Shown here: one piece after another, positions 1-7,093 of the stretch
Layout of the letters: each line of letters opens with the position of its first letter
Numbering within the stretch: the first letter of the stretch is position 1
Source of the DNA: DATLMR01 sp035634255
GTDB lineage: Bacteria; Acidobacteriota; Blastocatellia; UBA7656
NCBI GenBank assembly: GCA_035634255.1
Contig: DASQDI010000157.1
Span: forward strand, 62,001 to 126,000
Reading direction: 5' to 3'
Length of the DNA stretch: 64,000 bases
Notes under the pieces: model-generated
Databases searched by the model: none
Told to the model about the DNA's origin: nothing
The model's input: the letters and a program-made list of their open reading frames with translations, nothing else
Position numbers and translations under genes: made by a program

Positions 1-1661
1 CCGTGATGGGCAAAGTCTGGGGGACCGACGCGGTCGCCAAGCACGCCTCGACTTCCTTCTTCGGCAACGCCACGGCGCTCGCGGAATCGCCCAAAAAAGA
101 GGGGCTGATCTACGTCGGGAGCGACGACGGGCTGATTCAAATCACCGAAAACGCCGGGGAGAACTGGCGGAAGGTCGAGAAGTTCCCCGGCGTCCCCGAC
201 ATGACTTACGTGTCCCGCATCCTCGCGTCGAATCACGCCGCGAACACGGTCTACGCCTCGTTCGACAATCACAAGAACGCGGACTTCGCCCCTTACGTCC
301 TCAAGAGCACGGACGCCGGGAAGAGCTGGGCGTCGATCAAGGGCAACCTGCCCGCGAACGGGCCGGTGCTCGCTCTGGCCGAAGACCACGTCAACCCGAA
401 CCTGCTCTTCGCAGGGACCGAGTTCGGGCTCTTCTTCTCGGTAGACGGGGGGCAGAAGTGGGTGCAGCTCAAGGGCGGGCTGCCCACCATCGCCGTGCGC
501 GACCTCGCCATCCAGAGGCGCGAGAACGACCTGGCGGTCGGCACGTTCGGGCGCGGCATCTACATCCTCGATAACTACACCCCGCTCCGCCTGCTCAAAC
601 CGGAGATGCTCGCGCAGGAGGCGATCCTGTTCCCGGTCAAGGACGCTCTGAGTTACATCCAGGCCCAGCCCCTCGGGGGGCGCGGCAAGGCGTTCCAGGG
701 CGAGGCATTCTACACGGCCGAGAATCCTCCTTTCGGGGCGACGTTTACCTACTATATGAAAGAGGCGATAAAGACCCGGAAGCAGCGGCGGCAGGAAAGC
801 GAGAGGGAGGCGGAGAGGAAGGGGGTCGCGCCCATCCTCCCGTCGGGAGAGGACCTGAGGCTTGAGGAGGAAGAAGAGGCCCCCACCCTCATCCTCACCG
901 TGACCGATTCGGCGGGCCGCGTGGTCCGCAGGCTGACGGCCCCGCCAGTCGCGGGCATCCAGCGGATCACGTGGGACCTGCGCTACCCGGCCCCCATGCT
1001 GGCCGCGCCGCGCCCGGCGGGAGGCGACGACGACCCCTTCTTCGAAGGGCCGTCGGGGCCGCTCGCCGCGCCCGGCACCTACTCCATCGCGCTCGCGAAG
1101 CGGGTGGGCGGAGTCGTCACGCCTCTCGGCCAGCCGCAAAACTTCTCCGTGGTCGCGCTCGGGGCCGACCCCATGTCCCCGCAGGACCGGGCCGCCCTGC
1201 TCGAATTCCAGCAGAAAGTGGCGCGGCTGCAACGCGCCCTGACCGGGGCCACCGACGCGGTGAACCAGACCAGAACGCGCCTCGTCGCCATCAAGCGCGC
1301 GATACTGGAGACGCCCGCGGCCACCCCCCAGATGTCGGACGAAGCCCTGGCGATTGAGAAGAAGCTCAACGACATCCGCAGGGACCTGAGCGGCGACAGC
1401 ACCCTCCGCGCCCGCAATGAGAACGTCGCGCCCGGCATCACCCAGAGGGTCTCCAGGATCGTGGGCGATCAAGCGATGTCTACCGCGCGGCCTACCGACA
1501 CGCAGGTGGCGCAGTACAACTTCGCGGCGCAGGAGTTCGAAGGCGTCCTGAGCCGCCTGAAGGCCCTGATCGAAGGCGACCTCGCGAGGCTTGAGAAGGC
1601 CCTCGAAGCGGCGGGGGCGCCCTACACGCCCGGACGCCTCCCGGACTGGAAGGATAACTGA
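1..1661 (+). CDS. Sortilin/VPS10-type Asp-box (BNR) repeat protein, C-terminal part
   Basis: The reading frame is open to the left edge, so the N-terminus lies outside the window; 552 residues from the first in-frame Met are visible. Asp-box signatures (S/T-x-D/N-x-G-x-x-W) appear at roughly residues 50, 105 and 150 (TENAGENW, STDAGKSW, SVDGGQKW), which is the blade signature of sortilin-like and sialidase-like beta-propellers. After the propeller comes a charged linker and then an Ig/FlgD-like segment containing TVTDSAGRVVR. The last 150 residues are helical. In acidobacteria such proteins are long, exported and often annotated as glycosyl hydrolases. No catalytic residues can be assigned here, so enzymatic activity is unproven. 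A strong terminator follows the stop. Confidence 0.8.
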   Translation, partial: VMGKVWGTDAVAKHASTSFFGNATALAESPKKEGLIYVGSDDGLIQITENAGENWRKVEKFPGVPDMTYVSRILASNHAANTVYASFDNHKNADFAPYVLKSTDAGKSWASIKGNLPANGPVLALAEDHVNPNLLFAGTEFGLFFSVDGGQKWVQLKGGLPTIAVRDLAIQRRENDLAVGTFGRGIYILDNYTPLRLLKPEMLAQEAILFPVKDALSYIQAQPLGGRGKAFQGEAFYTAENPPFGATFTYYMKEAIKTRKQRRQESEREAERKGVAPILPSGEDLRLEEEEEAPTLILTVTDSAGRVVRRLTAPPVAGIQRITWDLRYPAPMLAAPRPAGGDDDPFFEGPSGPLAAPGTYSIALAKRVGGVVTPLGQPQNFSVVALGADPMSPQDRAALLEFQQKVARLQRALTGATDAVNQTRTRLVAIKRAILETPAATPQMSDEALAIEKKLNDIRRDLSGDSTLRARNENVAPGITQRVSRIVGDQAMSTARPTDTQVAQYNFAAQEFEGVLSRLKALIEGDLARLEKALEAAGAPYTPGRLPDWKDN

Positions 1662-1699
1662 GAGCGGGGGGCGAGATAACCCTCTAAAACCTCGGATCA

Positions 1700-1733
1700 G
1701 GCCCGGCTGAAACAGGCAAGCCGGGCCTTTTTT
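1700..1733 (+). terminator. Rho-independent terminator after the Asp-box gene
   Basis: A perfect 9-bp GC-rich stem (GGCCCGGCT at 1700-1708, AGCCGGGCC at 1719-1727) with a 10-nt loop is followed directly by six T residues. It lies 39 bases after the stop codon of the upstream gene and before the structured-RNA candidate. Confidence 0.9.
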
Positions 1734-1793
1734 CCGCGGCGAATCCGGGGCAAAAACCGGCCGCCAAAAATATACGGATTGTTGAATTTTTTT

Positions 1794-1835
1794 TTGCCAA
1801 AAGAGCGGTGCCGTTCGCGTCATACTTAGTAGAGT
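1794..1835 (+). promoter_or_regulatory. Possible promoter of the structured RNA
   Basis: TTGCCA lies at 1794-1799. Two -10-like hexamers follow, CATACT at 1821-1826 and TAGAGT at 1830-1835. The spacing is longer than the ideal 17 bp for either, so the assignment is weak. It rests mainly on position, just ahead of the RNA's closing stem and after a terminator. Confidence 0.35.
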
Positions 1836-1840
1836 AAAAA

Positions 1841-2035
1841 GGCAGAAGTTTTGAGGCTCAGGAAATACATCCCTGTGATACCAAGCATAGGGATCGGTTT
1901 TATAAAAGGCGGCACCCTTCCGCTCAAGCAACATTGCCGCCGAAATAGGCTGGTTCCTTCATTGGCCGGCCTGCCGTTTCCTGGAGGTGGAGATTATCCC
2001 CTCCCCACCTTCAGGGTCTGAGCCTCAATCCTGTC
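1841..2035 (+). ncRNA. Structured RNA candidate, possibly 6S-like
   Basis: This non-coding stretch of about 195 nt is closed by a perfect 10-bp stem (TTGAGGCTCA at 1851-1860 with TGAGCCTCAA at 2019-2028). An outer helix extends it, GGCAG at 1841-1845 pairing with CTGTC at 2031-2035 with one G-U. Inside, ATCCCT/AGGGAT, GGCGGCA/TGCCGCC and an 11-bp helix made by CCTGGAGGTGG and CCACCTTCAGG can form. A terminator precedes it and a strong hairpin follows at 2076. Size, closed ends and intergenic position fit 6S RNA, but some predicted hairpins would give a multibranched fold rather than a rod, so the family is uncertain. A cis-acting leader of the globin gene is the alternative. Confidence 0.5.
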
Positions 2036-2075
2036 AGTGGTCCGGCTTTCGCCCGAAAGTCCGGGGCTAAAATCT

Positions 2076-2115
2076 GAGCACGGGAAGAATGCAGCTTCCC
2101 GTGCTCTCCTTATTT
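2076..2115 (+). terminator. Terminator-like hairpin after the structured RNA
   Basis: A perfect 12-bp stem (GAGCACGGGAAG at 2076-2087 with CTTCCCGTGCTC at 2095-2106) and a 7-nt loop are followed by the T-rich tail TCCTTATTT. It could end the structured RNA, or act as an attenuator ahead of the globin gene 135 bases downstream. Confidence 0.7.
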
Positions 2116-2249
2116 CGGGGCAATCGCTCTTATTAAGTCCCTTAGCTTAAATCCAATCTCGCGGCCCATCACGTATCCATAAACGTCGCAGGCGGAAGTC
2201 CGAAGCACCGCGACATATTACATCTCACAAATTATCAGGAGGACGGATC

Positions 2250-2708
2250 GTGAAGAAGAATATTATGGTCAAAGGATTGACGGCTCTGATTCTGACGGCG
2301 GCGTTGCTCGGGTCAGGCCATTCTGTTCCCGCCCAGACCGGCGGCGACAGCCTTTACAAGAGGCTCGGTGGTTATGACGCGATAGCGGCGGTGACCGAAG
2401 ACTTCATCGGGCGGCTGGCGACGGACAAGAAGCTCGGCAGGTTCTTCGTCGGCCTGAGCGACAATTCAAAGACGCGGGTCGCCCAGCTCGTAAAAGACCA
2501 GTTGTGCGCCGCCACCGGCGGGCCATGCACCTACATCGGGCGGGATATGAAGACCTCCCACAAAGGCATGGGGATCACCGAGGAGGACTGGAACATAGCC
2601 GTCAAACACCTCGTCGACACCCTGAACAAATTCAAAGTCGGCCAGAGGGAGCAACAGGATTTAGCCGCGGCCCTCACGGGCCTCAAACCGGACATCGTAG
2701 AGAAGTAG
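2250..2708 (+). CDS. Exported group I truncated haemoglobin
   Basis: The 152-residue protein matches the truncated (2-on-2) globin family. The family GGP motif leads into the F helix, and H at MKTSHKGMGIT is the expected proximal haem ligand. The first 29 residues form a typical signal peptide (Lys-rich start, hydrophobic core, cut near VPAQ), whereas most truncated globins are cytosolic. The usual B10 Tyr of the DFY motif appears as Ile (DFI), which should alter ligand binding; this rests on alignment by eye. The GTG start is chosen because AGGAGG lies at 2237-2242, 7 bases upstream. Roles known for the family are O2 or NO binding and detoxification. A stem of G/C runs lies beyond the stop, facing convergent nadE. 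Confidence 0.88.
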   Translation: MKKNIMVKGLTALILTAALLGSGHSVPAQTGGDSLYKRLGGYDAIAAVTEDFIGRLATDKKLGRFFVGLSDNSKTRVAQLVKDQLCAATGGPCTYIGRDMKTSHKGMGITEEDWNIAVKHLVDTLNKFKVGQREQQDLAAALTGLKPDIVEK

Positions 2709-2744
2709 CCGGAAGCAGCCGGGCCGCTCCGACGGCCCGCCGCA

Positions 2745-2768
2745 GGGGAGGGGCCAGTCCCCCTCCCC
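2745..2768. terminator. GC hairpin between convergent genes
   Basis: GGGGAGGGG at 2745-2753 pairs with CCCCTCCCC at 2760-2768 across a 6-nt loop. It lies between the globin stop and the stop of the convergent nadE gene. No T-run follows, so it may be a factor-dependent or bidirectional terminator. Confidence 0.45.
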
Positions 2769-2797
2769 GCCCCTTCATTCCAGAATCGATTCGAGGG

Positions 2798-4531
2798 TCA
2801 ATCGCGGTACTTGCTGGTGATCGGCATCCGGCGGTCGCGCCCGAACGCGCGCGGGGTTATCTTGATTCCGGGGGGCGACTGCCTCCGCTTATACTCCGAC
2901 GCATCGACGCGGTTGAGGACCCAGCGAACGATCTCGGGCGAGAAGCCGAGCGAGGCTATCGATTCGACGCTCATGTCTTTTTCGATGTAAGCTTCGAGTA
3001 TCGCGTCGAGTACCGGGTAAGGGGGCAGCGTGTCCTGGTCCGTCTGATCCGGGCGCAGCTCGGCCGACGGCGGGCGCGTGATGATGTATTCGGGGATGAC
3101 CGGCGACGGCCCGCGCCGGTTCACGTGCTCCGACAGCCGGTAGACCAGAGTCTTCGGGACGTCCTTCAGGATGGCGAAGCCGCCTACCATATCCCCGTAA
3201 AGGGTCGAATAGCCGACGCTCATCTCGCTCTTGTTCCCGGTCGAGATGACGAGCCCATGGAACTTGTTCGAAAGGGCCATCAGGATATTGCCCCGGATTC
3301 GGGCCTGAAGGTTCTCTTCCGTCACGTCCTCGGGCAGCCCGTCGAAGGCCGGGGCGAGCATCTCTTTATAGGTGCCGAAGACCTCTTCTATGGCGATAAC
3401 CTGATAATGCACGCGCAGGTTCCTGGCCAGGAGCTCCGCGTCGCGCCCGCTTTCGCTCGACGAGTAGCGCGTCGGCATGTAGAGCGTCCTCACGTTCTCC
3501 GGCCCGATGGCGTCAGACGCTATGACGGCGGTGAGGGCCGAGTCGACCCCGCCCGAAAGCCCGATGAATATCTTATCGAAGCCGTTTTTGCGGACGTAAT
3601 CGCGGAGCCCCAGGACGAGGGCCGCGTAGACCTCCGAGAGGTTGTCGGGCGGCTCTTCGACCCGCGCGGCGACCGGGGGCCGCGCGGCGCGGGCGGGCTT
3701 TTCAAGGCGGTACGAGTAGAGCGCGTCGTCGGGCGTGACCCTCAATTTTTCGCGGCGGCGGCGCGGGTCGTGCAGACGCTCCGAGAAGACCTGCTCCACG
3801 TTTATGTCCGCGACCAACAGGTCTTCCTCGAAAGCTCGGGCCCGCGCGATCACGCGCCCGGCCTCGTTGACGATCAGGCTGTTGCCGTCGAAGACCAGCT
3901 CGTCCTGCCCCCCGACGAGGTTGCAGTAGGCGAGCGCCACGGCGTTGTCTTCGGCCCTGGTGCAGAGCATCCGCTCGCGGTCGTACCGCTTGCCCGCGTG
4001 GTAGGGCGACGAAGAGATGTTCACGATCAGGTGCGCGTCGCCGATGAGGGCCTGCAGCTTCGTCGGGCCGCCGGGGTACCAGATGTCCTCGCAGATGTTG
4101 ACCCCGACGCGCGCCTCCCCGAGCGAGAAGACCGGGCACCGGTTCCCGGATTGAAAGTACCTCTCCTCGTCGAAGACCCCGTAATTCGGCAGGAAAGTCT
4201 TGCGGTAAATGTCGACGAGCTTCCCGCCCGCGATCACGGCGGAGGCGTTGTAAATATCCGACCCGTCATGATCGACGAAGCCTATGATGACGATCTCGTC
4301 ACCCGAGGCTTCGATCACGCGGTCGAGCGCGCGGCGGTTGTCGCGCACGAAATGGGGGCGGAGCAGCAGGTCTTCGGGCGGGTACCCCGTGATGGCAAGC
4401 TCGGGGAAGGCGACGATGTCAGCGCCGGTCGCCCGCGCCCTCTTGAGGTAATCGATCGCGAGGCCGGTGTTATTCTCGATGTCCCCGACCGTCGCGTTTA
4501 TCTGCGCGAGCGCTACTCGGATGGTGTTCAT
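2798..4531 (-). CDS. nadE: Glutamine-dependent NAD+ synthetase
   Basis: This protein of about 577 residues has the standard two-domain layout. An N-terminal nitrilase-type glutaminase carries the Glu (FPELAITGYPP), Lys (YRKTFLPNYG) and Cys (GVNICEDIW) triad. The C-terminal ATP-pyrophosphatase synthetase domain carries the P-loop SGGVDSALTA. It amidates nicotinic acid adenine dinucleotide to NAD+ using glutamine and ATP in the cytoplasm. I place the start at the ATG at 4531; an in-frame TTG lies 15 bases earlier. It follows the microcompartment vertex gene by 57 bases on the same strand, so it is probably co-transcribed with the shell and aldolase genes. Confidence 0.95.
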   Translation of the reverse strand: MNTIRVALAQINATVGDIENNTGLAIDYLKRARATGADIVAFPELAITGYPPEDLLLRPHFVRDNRRALDRVIEASGDEIVIIGFVDHDGSDIYNASAVIAGGKLVDIYRKTFLPNYGVFDEERYFQSGNRCPVFSLGEARVGVNICEDIWYPGGPTKLQALIGDAHLIVNISSSPYHAGKRYDRERMLCTRAEDNAVALAYCNLVGGQDELVFDGNSLIVNEAGRVIARARAFEEDLLVADINVEQVFSERLHDPRRRREKLRVTPDDALYSYRLEKPARAARPPVAARVEEPPDNLSEVYAALVLGLRDYVRKNGFDKIFIGLSGGVDSALTAVIASDAIGPENVRTLYMPTRYSSSESGRDAELLARNLRVHYQVIAIEEVFGTYKEMLAPAFDGLPEDVTEENLQARIRGNILMALSNKFHGLVISTGNKSEMSVGYSTLYGDMVGGFAILKDVPKTLVYRLSEHVNRRGPSPVIPEYIITRPPSAELRPDQTDQDTLPPYPVLDAILEAYIEKDMSVESIASLGFSPEIVRWVLNRVDASEYKRRQSPPGIKITPRAFGRDRRMPITSKYRD

Positions 4532-4588
4532 AAGGCGATGAATCAACCCGGCCCCGGCCCGGCAGCCACCTGCCGTCCGTATCTAAGT

Positions 4589-4858
4589 CTACGGGCTCAC
4601 CTCGACCGTATCGACTATGCCGACGACCGCGGCGTCTATCGGACAGTCCTTGCAGCCGAAGGCCAGACGCGCGGAGCTTCCCTGGACGATGAGGACCACT
4701 TCCTGAACCCCCGCCCCGACGGTGTCGACGGCGACCAGGTGCCCCTTCTCGTCCTGCCCGTCCACCCCGACCATGCGGGCGATGAGCAGCTTGCGCCCGT
4801 GCAGGCGCTCGTCCTTCCGCGTGGCCACTACCGTTCCTACTATCCGTGCAAGAATCAT
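4589..4858 (-). CDS. Microcompartment pentameric vertex protein (EutN/CcmL family)
   Basis: At 89 residues this is full length for the BMC-P family, whose pentamers cap the vertices of bacterial microcompartments. It starts MILARIVGTVVATRK and carries the family core pattern around VDTVGAGVQEVVLIVQGSSAR. The final segment CPIDAAVVGIVDTVE matches the usual end of EutN and CcmL. It lies 10 bases after the BMC-H gene, so the two shell genes are surely co-expressed. One hexamer gene and one pentamer gene are the minimum thought to be needed for a closed shell. Confidence 0.95.
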   Translation of the reverse strand: MILARIVGTVVATRKDERLHGRKLLIARMVGVDGQDEKGHLVAVDTVGAGVQEVVLIVQGSSARLAFGCKDCPIDAAVVGIVDTVEVSP

Positions 4859-4868
4859 ATCCGGCCCG

Positions 4869-5156
4869 CTATTTCTCTCGCGACTCGTAGGTGACCGGCA
4901 TGCTCTCGTTGACCGACGTGTGCGGCCGAGGGATGACGTGCACGCTCACAAGCTCCCCCACGCGGCGGGCCGCCGCCGCGCCGGCGTCGGTGGCCGCTTT
5001 GACGGCGGCGACATCCCCGCGCACGATTGCGGTCACGAGTCCGGCCCCGATCTTCTCATAGCCGATCAGAGTAACGTTGGCGGCCTTCACCATCGCGTCG
5101 GCTGCTTCGATCATCGCGACGAGGCCTTTAGTCTCGATCATTCCAAGGGCTTCCAT
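4869..5156 (-). CDS. Microcompartment hexameric shell protein (BMC-H)
   Basis: The 95-residue single BMC domain starts with the family's EALGMIETKGLVAMIEAADAM segment and matches PduA, EutM and CcmK types. The pore loop is KIGAG (about residues 35-39), close to the KIGSG of hexamers that pass small polar metabolites. A short tail follows the domain. Start ATG with AAGGAG a few bases upstream. It lies between a class II aldolase and a vertex protein, which points to a sugar-phosphate or aldehyde catabolic compartment rather than a carboxysome; no RuBisCO or carbonic anhydrase is seen. Confidence 0.96.
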   Translation of the reverse strand: MEALGMIETKGLVAMIEAADAMVKAANVTLIGYEKIGAGLVTAIVRGDVAAVKAATDAGAAAARRVGELVSVHVIPRPHTSVNESMPVTYESREK

Positions 5157-5264
5157 AGCTTCTCCTTTTACATTTTATAAGCAATCTTATAAGCAAGCGA
5201 ATACGGGCCATCGCCCGAGGGAGCCGGGCGGCGCATGACCGGGCGCTTTTCTAACGGATGTCCC

Positions 5265-6098
5265 TCAACGATTCCTCTCCCGCTCGACCAGCCGCGCGGC
5301 TTCGGTGATGAGCGCGGTCAGTTCTTTCCGGGTCAGCGTCACGGTCTCGTCGCCGTTCGCCTCCGCGTGCGGGCGCGCGGCCGCCCCCGTGGCGCAGCTC
5401 GAAGAGTGACCTTGCAGGTACCCGCAGGCCTGGCACGTGCGGGCCTCGGGCGGCATGTAGCCCGAGCGCTCGCGAACGTCAAGCAGCTTCTCGATGGCCT
5501 GGGCGGGCAGCTCTTTCGGCTTCCCGACCATGCGCGCGATCAGGGCTATCTTGGCGAAGTGCTCGAGCGTCTCCATCCGGTCGTAAGCCACCTGCAAGTC
5601 CGGCCCATACGCGACCGCGCCGTGGTTGGCGAGCAGCAGGGCGTCATGGTGCGGGATGTAGGGCGACAGAGAGTCCGGGATCTCCGCGGTCGAGGGCGTG
5701 CCGTAGGCGGTGAGGGGGATGCACCCGAGCGTCAGAATCACTTCGGAGAGCAGGGGCTTATCGAGCGGCACGTTCGCCACGGCGAAGCCCGTGCCGAAAG
5801 GCGGGTGCGCGTGGACCACCGCGTTGACGTCCGGCCGCAGGCGGTAGATCGTTTGATGCATCGAGAATTCCGACGAGGGGTTTCGCTCTTCGCTCCGGAG
5901 CTTCCGCCCGTCTATGTCGACCAGAACGAGCATGTCTTCCGACATGCGACCTTTGCACACCATCGTAGGCGTGGTCACTATAGTTCCGTCGTCCAGTCTC
6001 GCGCTGATGTTGCCGTCGGAGGCCGCGATGAACCCGCGCTCGTAAACCTGCCGGCCTATCTCAACAATCTTTTTCCTTATGTCACGCTCGTTCCGCAT
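5265..6098 (-). CDS. Class II aldolase (fuculose-phosphate aldolase-like) with probable encapsulation tail
   Basis: Residues 1 to about 205 form a class II aldolase/adducin domain. The metal and catalytic residues are present: E77 (PSSEFS), H96 and H98 (VVHAHPP), and H159 (LLANHGAV). The family cleaves L-fuculose- or L-rhamnulose-1-phosphate to DHAP and lactaldehyde. The protein is about 60 residues longer than FucA. A linker holds three cysteines (C222, C225, C235) and the last 25 residues form an amphipathic helix (ELTALITEAARLVER). This linker-plus-helix is the form of encapsulation peptides that target enzymes into microcompartments. The shell genes follow 108 bases downstream. The exact substrate cannot be told from sequence. 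Confidence 0.9.
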   Translation of the reverse strand: MRNERDIRKKIVEIGRQVYERGFIAASDGNISARLDDGTIVTTPTMVCKGRMSEDMLVLVDIDGRKLRSEERNPSSEFSMHQTIYRLRPDVNAVVHAHPPFGTGFAVANVPLDKPLLSEVILTLGCIPLTAYGTPSTAEIPDSLSPYIPHHDALLLANHGAVAYGPDLQVAYDRMETLEHFAKIALIARMVGKPKELPAQAIEKLLDVRERSGYMPPEARTCQACGYLQGHSSSCATGAAARPHAEANGDETVTLTRKELTALITEAARLVERERNR

Positions 6099-6253
6099 AA
6101 AGACCGCTTCTGCTCACCCATCTTTAATTATGAGAACAACTACTCCGGTTATTGACAGAGTGTCACGTCTGGGAGCCCGCGTGTCAAGCGAACGGGGATT
6201 TGAAATAAACTTTTAGCCCCGCCCGGCCCGTCGCTTTGGTCGGCGGCGGCTGG

Positions 6254-6259
6254 TATAAT
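6254..6259 (+). promoter_or_regulatory. Consensus -10 box just ahead of the Fic-like gene
   Basis: TATAAT lies only 9 bases before the ATG at 6269. Transcription would begin within a few bases of the start codon, giving a nearly leaderless mRNA. No convincing -35 box or ribosome binding site is visible. Confidence 0.5.
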
Positions 6260-6268
6260 CACCGGGCC

Positions 6269-7063
6269 ATGCAAAGACCGCCCGGCCGAAACCTCCCCCC
6301 CATCCTGTCGTCGCGCCCTTCATACGAATGGATAAACAGCATTAACCGCAAGCTCGAAGAACTCAATTCGGTTCAGCCCTCGCGCGATTCACGGATTGAG
6401 TTCGCGCCATGGATGGAGTCGGATTTCGTCTTCTCCGCACTCACTCTCGCCGGCGCGCGGGTGGAGAGGGCGAGGGTCGAGGAGGCCGTCCGGTCGGCCC
6501 GTGCGCCGGGAGATGGCCCGGAAGACGTGAGCATCATCCGCCTGCTTCGGGCTCTGCGCTCGGTCGCGTCTCGGGTCGAGAGCGAAGGGCGCAAGGCCGG
6601 GCTCACCCCCGAGTTCCTTTTAAGCTTCGCCCGAAAGCCCGACGGGAGCGGTGGAGAGTTTCGCAAGGCGCGCGCGGATCAGCTTAAAGGCGCGGGCTCG
6701 GCGCCGAGGCTGGCCGCGCCGCCCGAGTACCTCCCGGCCATGGTAGAAAGCGCCTGCCTCTGGTTCACGGCCGGGTCATTCGAGGAGATGCACCCTCTCG
6801 AACAGGCGGCCATCGTTCACCTCCGACTTATCGAGATTCGCCCATTCGAAGAAGGGAACGAGGAGCTGTCGCTCGTGGCCGCGAGCCTTTTCACGCTGCG
6901 GGGCGGGCTGCCGCCCGTGATCATCCCACAGGAGATGACCAATGCCTACCGCGATGCGGTCGATGAGGGGTTTCGGATGAACACGAGGCCGATGGTCGAG
7001 TTGATGGCCCGTGCGGCGGAGAAGACCTTAAGCGAGATGATCGAGATCGCCGCGAGAGGATAG
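6269..7063 (+). CDS. Fic-fold protein with degenerate catalytic motif
   Basis: The 264-residue protein follows the Fic/DOC layout. An N-terminal helical region resembles Fic_N. A core segment, HPLEQAAIVHLRLIEIRPF, aligns with the usual run-up to the active site. The diagnostic HPFxxGNGRxxR appears as RPFEEGNEELSL (about residues 192-203): the catalytic His is Arg and both phosphate-binding Arg are lost. The N-terminal (S/T)xxxEG inhibitory motif also seems lost (FSALTLAGA). It is therefore unlikely to AMPylate targets and may be a regulatory pseudoenzyme. I prefer the ATG at 6269; a TTG 33 bases earlier would lie upstream of the -10 box. It converges on the SH3 lipoprotein gene. Confidence 0.75.
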   Translation: MQRPPGRNLPPILSSRPSYEWINSINRKLEELNSVQPSRDSRIEFAPWMESDFVFSALTLAGARVERARVEEAVRSARAPGDGPEDVSIIRLLRALRSVASRVESEGRKAGLTPEFLLSFARKPDGSGGEFRKARADQLKGAGSAPRLAAPPEYLPAMVESACLWFTAGSFEEMHPLEQAAIVHLRLIEIRPFEEGNEELSLVAASLFTLRGGLPPVIIPQEMTNAYRDAVDEGFRMNTRPMVELMARAAEKTLSEMIEIAARG

Positions 7064-7093
7064 GTTCGACGGCCCGGCCTTTACCCTTCGCTC

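Noticed and set aside
1841..2035. Cobalamin or other known riboswitch as an explanation of the structured RNA
   Set aside because: I could not find the B12-box, glycine, TPP or SAM core consensus in the stretch.
2504..4894. Long plus-strand reading frame opposite nadE and the vertex gene
   Set aside because: It is a high-GC antisense shadow: the minus strand holds full-length, recognisable enzymes with all motifs, and the plus translation is Arg/Asp-rich with no family.
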